Shown one piece after another: positions 58,429-64,000 of a stretch of 64,000 nucleotides of DNA (position 1 is its first letter; each line of letters starts with the position of its first letter). Position numbers and translations under genes: made by a program. This stretch comes from Gamarada debralockiae (lineage: Eukaryota; Ascomycota; Leotiomycetes; Helotiales; Hyphodiscaceae): contig NXFV01000940.1 of assembly GCA_002803225.1 (NCBI GenBank), forward strand, positions 174,391-238,390. The letters run 5' to 3'. Below the pieces are notes generated by a model that made no database searches, was not told the DNA's origin, and saw only the letters and a list, made by a program, of their open reading frames with translations.

Positions 58429-59638
58429 CTAGCTCTCAACTCTATATATCACACATAGGCTTCCGCCACCAGCAGGTCCCTGGCCTTCAGCTCCACCCTG
58501 TGGAAGTCAGAGAAGTCATCCCTGGATAGGCAAAGTTCTGAGACGCAGAAGAGGTCGGAAGACAGGTCCAGCAAGCGAGAAAATGTTCCGTAGCCTTGGC
58601 AACTGCCGACTCAAAGGAGGAAATTATTTCTCCGAGAATCACTTACCGATACATAAATCTGGGGATCACCCACTAGCCCGGCAATCAGGCCTCCAACAGC
58701 CGCTCGTGCATGTCGCGTACTATGAACATCGCTGTCCGTGTTCATGGTGTGCCTGTTCCCCCTGATAGTACCCGTCGGATCGGCTTCCGCCTTTGCGAAG
58801 ACCTGAAGGACCTTGCCCTGCTCGCTCTTGATCTGGTCTAGAATACGTAGTATTGCCCCTGCATCAATCGCATCATCCATGTAGGCCGAAGCAGCGCGAA
58901 GATTGCCGGAAGAGGGGTTTGATGCTATAATAAGAATATGATTGTCTTCAAGTTCCGCTCCAGAGGAACAACTAGCCTTGCTGCTCCAGCAAGTTCCATT
59001 CCGCATTGCCTCTTCGAGGTTACTATCCTCAAGTTCGTCTAGAGCTACGGCAATGCCGACAGCGGACGCATACCGAGACTTGGCCATGCTCTCGTACGTG
59101 TCTGTCGTAACTGCCATCTTGGAAGCTGCTTTGATCATTTCCACCTTGGCGGAAGTGAGGAGGGGACACTTTATCAACACGAGATGGACATGGGTTTTTG
59201 CAATCCCAGATTGCTTTAGCATGGTGCGGACGGAAGACGCTACTTCCTGTGCATGTATCGATGTCCCAATCTCGTGAGGCTGGAGCGCTCGTGTGCTTCC
59301 CACTACTGCCTGGAGTCCCGTTGGTTTCGATTCTTGGACAATGAATGTCACATGGGGACTAAGAACTCCCTCTGTGCCACCGGAAAAGATAGTGACAGCT
59401 GACTCTGGAATGAGCGGCTCCCAAACGTGAGTGCTGAGAGTTCGTGAAAAGTCATTGACACAGCCATTTCCTGGATGGTCAACGGCGTCACCCAAGAGTG
59501 GGATATGTCCACACCTTCTGACTTCCCAACCACGCCGAGGATACCTTTGGCTTCATACCCAGCAGCTTTCAACTCCTTGAGTGGGGTAGTATCTGCAGGA
59601 GAAGAGACTCCAAACTTCAGGATGTTGATTGAAGCCAT
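58429..59638 (-). CDS. cyanuric acid hydrolase / barbiturase family amidohydrolase
   Basis: Exons are 59638-59515, 59470-58647 and 58497-58429, giving 338 aa. Hallmarks are GNGCVNDFSR (completed across the first intron), TIFSGGTEGVLSPH, a Ser-rich KASCSSGAELEDN, FAKAEADPTGTIRGNRHTMNTDSD, STRHARAAVGG, and after the last intron GGAEGQGPAGGGS. These mark the three similar domains of the toblerol-fold family that opens cyanuric acid or barbiturate rings (s-triazine or pyrimidine catabolism). The three catalytic Ser-Lys repeats appear in place. The last intron (149 bp) is the longest in the window. No triazine or pyrimidine pathway partner is adjacent. Barbiturase versus cyanurate specificity cannot be told by eye. 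Confidence 0.9.
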
Positions 59639-60431
59639 TAAGATCTCTCTTCCGATCCCGACCTTGCTTAATTGATGTTGACGAATGAATGAACAAGTAC
59701 AGGTTGGTGGGCTGACTGGGGATGCGAGTACGAGAGACGCTCGGAATGAGTTTCACTTGAAGAGGATCAATTCTTCGAAGGGAACTTCCAGTCCTTGATG
59801 CTCCTTGTCTCGCCGGCGGGCCGTCACCGTTGGATCAAGTCAACCCGTGCGTGGGAGAACTTCGAAGAGATGAAGCGATCCAGAACTTTGCCTCCCTCTT
59901 CGAGCTTGTTCGATCGTCTGGTCCACTTCAGCATCCTACCACTTGTTCGGACATGATTATCACGCGCTGATATCGATATCGGCAATGATGCATGATCTTC
60001 CTTAAGTGGGCCACACAACATAAAACACGCCCAAGCGGATTTAGCGCAGAATCGCGTCGCAGATAAGTAACGACGAAAGCTTCTTTTCAGCGGAACATCA
60101 GCAAATGAAAGATTCTCCCAGTTATATCCATCTGCTACTCATTTATTTTAACTCTCTTTAAGGATCAGATAGTGGAGTCCATTGTCGCTTCTTTGGTGAT
60201 GGCACCGCCTCCAGGAGCTCAATGCGGTTGAGGAGCAATTTGGAAATAACCTACTTGGGGGCATCCGACGATTATGTGCTATGCTATTTCGAATCTTGGG
60301 AAATCTGGGAAGTATATATCATTCTCTTCCTTCTTGGTCAAGAGTATCTCTCCACCTATTTCCTATTCCTCTTCGCTGGTCATCAATTCATTCGTTCTTT
60401 TCGCAATTGTATTCATTGAAACACACTCACT
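59639..60431. promoter_or_regulatory. divergent intergenic region with TATA box for the xylanase
   Basis: This 793 bp region separates the amidohydrolase and the xylanase. TATATA at 60313-60318 lies about 115 bp upstream of the xylanase ATG, followed by a pyrimidine-rich stretch, as in strongly regulated fungal genes. No carbon-repressor or XlnR site was identified with confidence. Confidence 0.5.
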
Positions 60432-61651
60432 ATGCGTTCCTCTACCCTACTCATTCCTTTCTTTTTAACTGCAGCATATGCTCAGCTGGATACACTTGCA
60501 AAGGCTGCTGTAAGCTCCACCCTAATTCTGCCCGTTAAATTGGCTGCTGACCTCTATCACAGGGCCTGAAATACTTTGGCACGGCGACTGATAACCCCGA
60601 ACTCACCGACACTGCCTACGTTGCAGTCCTCTCGAATACCAGCGAATGGGGGCAGATCACACCGGGAAACTCACAGAAGTGGGATGCGACCGAACCCAGC
60701 AATGGTACATTCACGTTCACAAATGGAGATGTGGTGACCGATCTCGCGGAAAAGAATTCGCAGATCCTACGATGCCACAATCTGGTCTGGTATAGCCAAT
60801 TGCCATCATGGGTCTCTGGTGGGACATGGACGAACGAAACCCTCCTTGCTGTCATGAAGATGCACATCACTACCGAAGTTACACATTACAAGGGGCAATG
60901 CTATGCATGGGATGTGGTGAACGAGGCATTGAACGATGATGGCACATTCAGAACCGACGTCTTCTACAACACAATTGGGGAAGCATACATTCAGATTGCA
61001 TTCGAAACCGCAGCGGCTGCCGATTCAACTGCGAAGCTGTACTACAACGACTACGCTATCGAGACTGCTGGGACGAAAGCGACTGCGGCGTTGAACATCG
61101 TAAAGACGGTGCAGGCCGCCGGAGTGAAGATCGATGGTGTTGGATTCCAGAGCCATTTTATCGTTGGATCCTCGCCTTCCAAGGCATCTCTTGTATCGAA
61201 CTTGGAGTCATTCACAGCGCTCGGAGTTGAAGTGGCCTTGACTGAGCTCGATATCAGAATGCCGTTGCCAAGCACGTCCGCTTTACTTACACAGCAAAGC
61301 ACTGATTACGAGAACACGGTTGGAGCATGCCTCGCAGTGACTGGTTGCGTTGGCGTTACTGTATGGGACTTTGATGACAAGGTAAGTTCCCTTCTGAGCC
61401 TCTCAACTCCTTCTAATGCCCGGCAGTATTCATGGGTTCCTGATACTTTCTCCGGATACGGCGCAGCATGTCTTTTCGACGAAAACTTGGCCCGCAAGCC
61501 CGCCTACTATGGTGTCGCTTCTGTCCTGGCTGCGGCTGCGACTTCAGGTAGCGCTGCGAACGTTGCTTCTTCTGCATCTCAAACGCCGAGTGGAATGACG
61601 ACCTCATATATCTCTCTCCCCACCACTACTACATCCGCTGTGTCCTCATGA
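60432..61651 (+). CDS. GH10 endo-1,4-beta-xylanase, secreted
   Basis: Exons 60432-60509, 60563-61381 and 61427-61651 give 373 aa. A signal peptide ([17 protein letters not shown]) precedes the catalytic barrel. The acid/base Glu is in [12 protein letters not shown] (about residue 147) and the nucleophile Glu in [10 protein letters not shown] (about 254). [15 protein letters not shown], and [30 protein letters not shown] across the last intron, are typical GH10 features. No carbohydrate-binding module is seen at the N-terminus. The reading frame ends at TGA 61649-61651 within a Ser/Thr-rich linker, but the same frame stays open for another 148 codons. The catalytic domain is complete, so a shortened enzyme should still be active. 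Confidence 0.9.
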
Positions 61652-62098
61652 GCTCCTTCGTCTGCAGCATTGGCTATTTCTACACCGGTTTCGATTACTT
61701 CCTCATCCGTACCAACATCTTCGATTGTGCCCAGCTCAACCGCTGCAAGTTCAGCAGCCGGTGTGGTTTCAGACCCCGTCCTAACAGCGACGGATGTGCC
61801 AGAAGACGATGATACTTCGATGAATAGATTTCATGGGTTACCTTGCTATGGCGTGCATTTTAGAGAATATTTTGTACATAGAATTCTCTTCTCAGCGAAA
61901 GGCAACAAATTTTCGGCCTCTAAGCAAATATCACGCTCAGGTGACAGCGCGATTTGTATTGAGTGCAGAAGTCTTATATATACGAGTTCCTGGCGTCACG
62001 CTGCGCGCTCCGCTTCTGAGGCATTGAAGACCATATCATCGCCGCCCTGCACCCCTTCTTTGGCTAAATATCTAGAACCTTCTAATGAATCTTAACTA
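61652..62098 (+). pseudogene. in-frame Ser/Thr-rich tail after the xylanase stop
   Basis: Immediately after the TGA the same frame continues with Ser/Thr/Ala-rich sequence (STPVSITSSS, SSTAASSAAG) to about residue 50. It then passes into sequence without linker character. The Ser/Thr part looks like the continuation of the xylanase linker, leading to a lost C-terminal anchor or module. From 62099 to 62585 nothing is recognised. Confidence 0.55.
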
Positions 62099-62585
62099 CT
62101 TATTTAAGATGCTGTAACATTATGTAAGAAAGGCCTCTAACCAAAATTAACTCGAATGTGAGCACCACGACTTCTCATTCCTACTGCTAGATAAAGTTTA
62201 CCTAAAATGCCTTAAAATACAACTCCAAAAGGAGTTCCATTCTTAGCAAAGGAAGCATCTTGTGTTAAAAGAACTCTGTAGCCAATTACATTCCCTGCTG
62301 TAAATGTTTTACTATACATAGCACTAGTGCCGCTCTCGTCGCATTTCTTCCCATCGTGTCTATAGTAACCCTATAATATAAATCCCTATCTAGAGAAAGA
62401 ATTAAAAGGCATAGACCTACTATAGAGACATAACCCAATCTTGCTATATTACAAATTAGCTATACAACTAGGGGCTGCTAACGGTGGAATAATTTTATTA
62501 CGTATCTGAACATTATTCAGAACAGTCGAAATCTAGGTTGAGAAGGACGTAGTGATTATTTGATGGGAAGGAACTGAGGCATTTA

Positions 62586-63967
62586 TCAAACATCTGCAAC
62601 ACCACTTACCTTCCTCCTCAAGCCTTCTATCGCCAACGCTGTAAGGCCTTGTATTGTCCCTGCCCCCAAGATTTCGAGTGTGCTTACCTCCACTCCAAGG
62701 CTTCGACGCCACCAGTTTCGAATCTCAATCGTCACAAGAGAATCCACCCCCAAGCCCGCCAATGTCTGTGACACATCCAGCTCCTCGATAGGGTGCATCA
62801 TAAAGACGTAGATTTGCGTCCCTATCAATCGGGAAAGGAATTCGATAATTGGCTGAGAATCAAGCAGAGAGGAATCTGTAGTGATAGAGCCCAAGAACTC
62901 CTTCAATCCATCATTGCCGGAGGCTCCACTGGTGGTAGAAATGTTGAATGAGTTGTGGTACAGGCTCATTCTCCGGTCGTGTTTCCAAACTGCACGATTC
63001 GTGGGATCCGAGAGCGGCTTTCTTGATCTCAGGCCAAGTACAAGCTGCGAGGAATCATTTATCCCACCAATGATCAATCTTGATTTGGATGGGAAGTTGC
63101 AGGCCATCGAAAGCTGCAAAGCGTCGATAAGATCTGCCTCACGCAGAGCATGGACATCTTGCCCCTGGAGCTGATCATGAAGCGAAGAATTCTCAGCAAG
63201 GTACCCAATGCCTGTCATCATTCCGATGTCCAAGCAGGATGCAGGAAGGCCAAGTCCATGCCGATAGGAGACAAATGAATCGAGGAATGTGTTCGCAGCA
63301 GCGTAGGCTGCTTGGCCTCGCGTTCCCACAATCCCGGAGATGGAACTGAACAGGACAAAGAAATCCAGATGCTGGTCTTTCAGAGCGTGATGTAAATTCC
63401 ACGTTCCCTTGACCTTTGGATCCACGACTGCGCTCCAGTCTTCGAATCTGTGATCCGAGAACAATGCGTCGCGGAGAACCATTGACATCTGTAATACGCC
63501 TCCAATTCGTGTCGGAGCCGTGGAAATAGCGCGTTGAACATCTTCCATGTTTGCGACTGATCCGGCAACAATTCGTACTGAGCACCCTTGAAACTCCAAT
63601 TCCTTTCTGAAGGTTGCATATTTTGACGAAGTGGCAGATCGTGAGAGATACACAAAGTGGCGAGCGCCACGTTCCACCATCCAGGTGGAGATGGCACGAC
63701 CTAAGCCTCCGAGGCCACCAACGAGGAGATATGTTTTTTCAGAATTAAGTTCAAGGCTCTTTGTCGCTGTTGTGACGGGAATGGAGTCAAAGGCCGACGG
63801 CATCCGGACGAGAACTTTGCCCATATGAATACCTTTCTGCATGTATCTGAAGGCATCTTCAACTTCGGACGCTTCGAATACTTTTGTCGGGCTGATTGGT
63901 TTGATCTTCCCTTCTAACAATAGCTTGGCCATTTTCTGCAGCAGTCTACCGGAGGTTAGGAGATCTG

Positions 63968-64000
<33 letters not shown>
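62586..64000 (-). CDS. highly reducing polyketide synthase, C-terminal part (ER end, KR, ACP), partial
   Basis: The frame encodes the end of an enoyl reductase (LLLEGKIKPISPTKVFEASEVEDAFRYMQ, KVLV). A ketoreductase follows (TYLLVGGLGGLGRAIS nucleotide motif; LFSSISG and GQAAYAAANTF carrying the catalytic Ser and Tyr). A C-terminal acyl carrier domain has LGVDSL, whose Ser takes the phosphopantetheine arm. There is no thioesterase or reductase release domain, the usual ending for fungal reducing PKSs. The upstream part runs off the window and the frame stays open to about 63970. There the sequence becomes an uninterrupted run of T, so the upstream boundary cannot be defined. A TTTTCAG acceptor at about 63962-63968 (minus strand) may mark an intron. 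Confidence 0.9.
63969..64000. repeat. terminal poly-T run
   Basis: About 30 consecutive T residues close the window directly upstream (on the minus strand) of PKS coding sequence. A homopolymer this long in or next to a PKS exon is unexpected. It may be an intronic tract or an assembly artefact. Confidence 0.6.

Noticed and set aside
58429..59638. Reading the cyclic-amide hydrolase as the nicotinate-pathway imidase (HxnM)
   Set aside because: Its motifs are those of the cyanuric acid hydrolase/barbiturase fold, a different family, and it lies 17 kb from the proposed cluster.
1..64000. tRNA, rRNA and CRISPR arrays
   Set aside because: No cloverleaf with A and B boxes, no rRNA-like block and no regularly spaced repeat array could be seen; a tRNAscan-SE run would settle the tRNA question.

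Overview
The window is nuclear DNA of a filamentous ascomycete (Pezizomycotina). The genes carry many short introns (mostly 44-149 bp, GT-AG, with CTAAC/CTGAC-type branch sites). The families are characteristically fungal: Zn2Cys6 and C2H2/fungal_trans regulators, a NACHT-ankyrin STAND protein, DUF6601, GH10 xylanase, and a highly reducing polyketide synthase. I cannot place it below that level; Leotiomycetes is only a guess. I worked out exon structures by hand from splice motifs and reading frame. Most models close exactly in frame.

Layout. (1) 1-6320: an AT-rich flank, then about 5.9 kb bounded by inverted ~350 bp repeats. This segment encloses an intact RING-type gene (993-3450), a small inverted-repeat element, and a short STAND N-terminal-domain gene (4310-5854). 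(2) 6937-11121: a degenerate paralogue of the RING gene, fused to a STAND N-terminal domain and ankyrin repeats, with two in-frame stops and two single-base frameshifts. (3) 12116-40895: oxidative catabolism genes. These are a FAD monooxygenase, a divergent pair of xanthine-dehydrogenase-type molybdoflavoenzyme and Old Yellow Enzyme, a large hydrolase-NACHT-ankyrin gene, a DUF6601 gene, a C2H2/fungal_trans regulator, and a run of FAD monooxygenase, SDR pseudogene and phenol-hydroxylase-type monooxygenase. (4) 41006-46934: an amine oxidase relic, a BBE-type FAD oxidase and a Zn2Cys6 regulator. (5) 48030-57905: two more Zn2Cys6 regulators, a DAO-type oxidoreductase, a second inverted-repeat element and a secreted repeat protein. 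(6) 58429-64000: a cyanuric acid hydrolase/barbiturase-family gene, a GH10 xylanase with an in-frame stop before its Ser/Thr tail, and the 3' end of a reducing PKS.

Main interpretation. The XDH-like gene, OYE gene, C2H2 regulator, and the monooxygenase/SDR/monooxygenase trio match, family by family, the nicotinate-catabolism genes hxnS, hxnT, hxnR, hxnX, hxnW and hxnV known from Aspergillus nidulans. Two TGATAA sites lie in the shared hxnS/hxnT-like promoter and two AGATAA sites between the hxnX-like and hxnW-like genes, which fits nitrogen control. The hxnW-like SDR is clearly broken. Assignment to hxn is inference from families and order, not from alignment.
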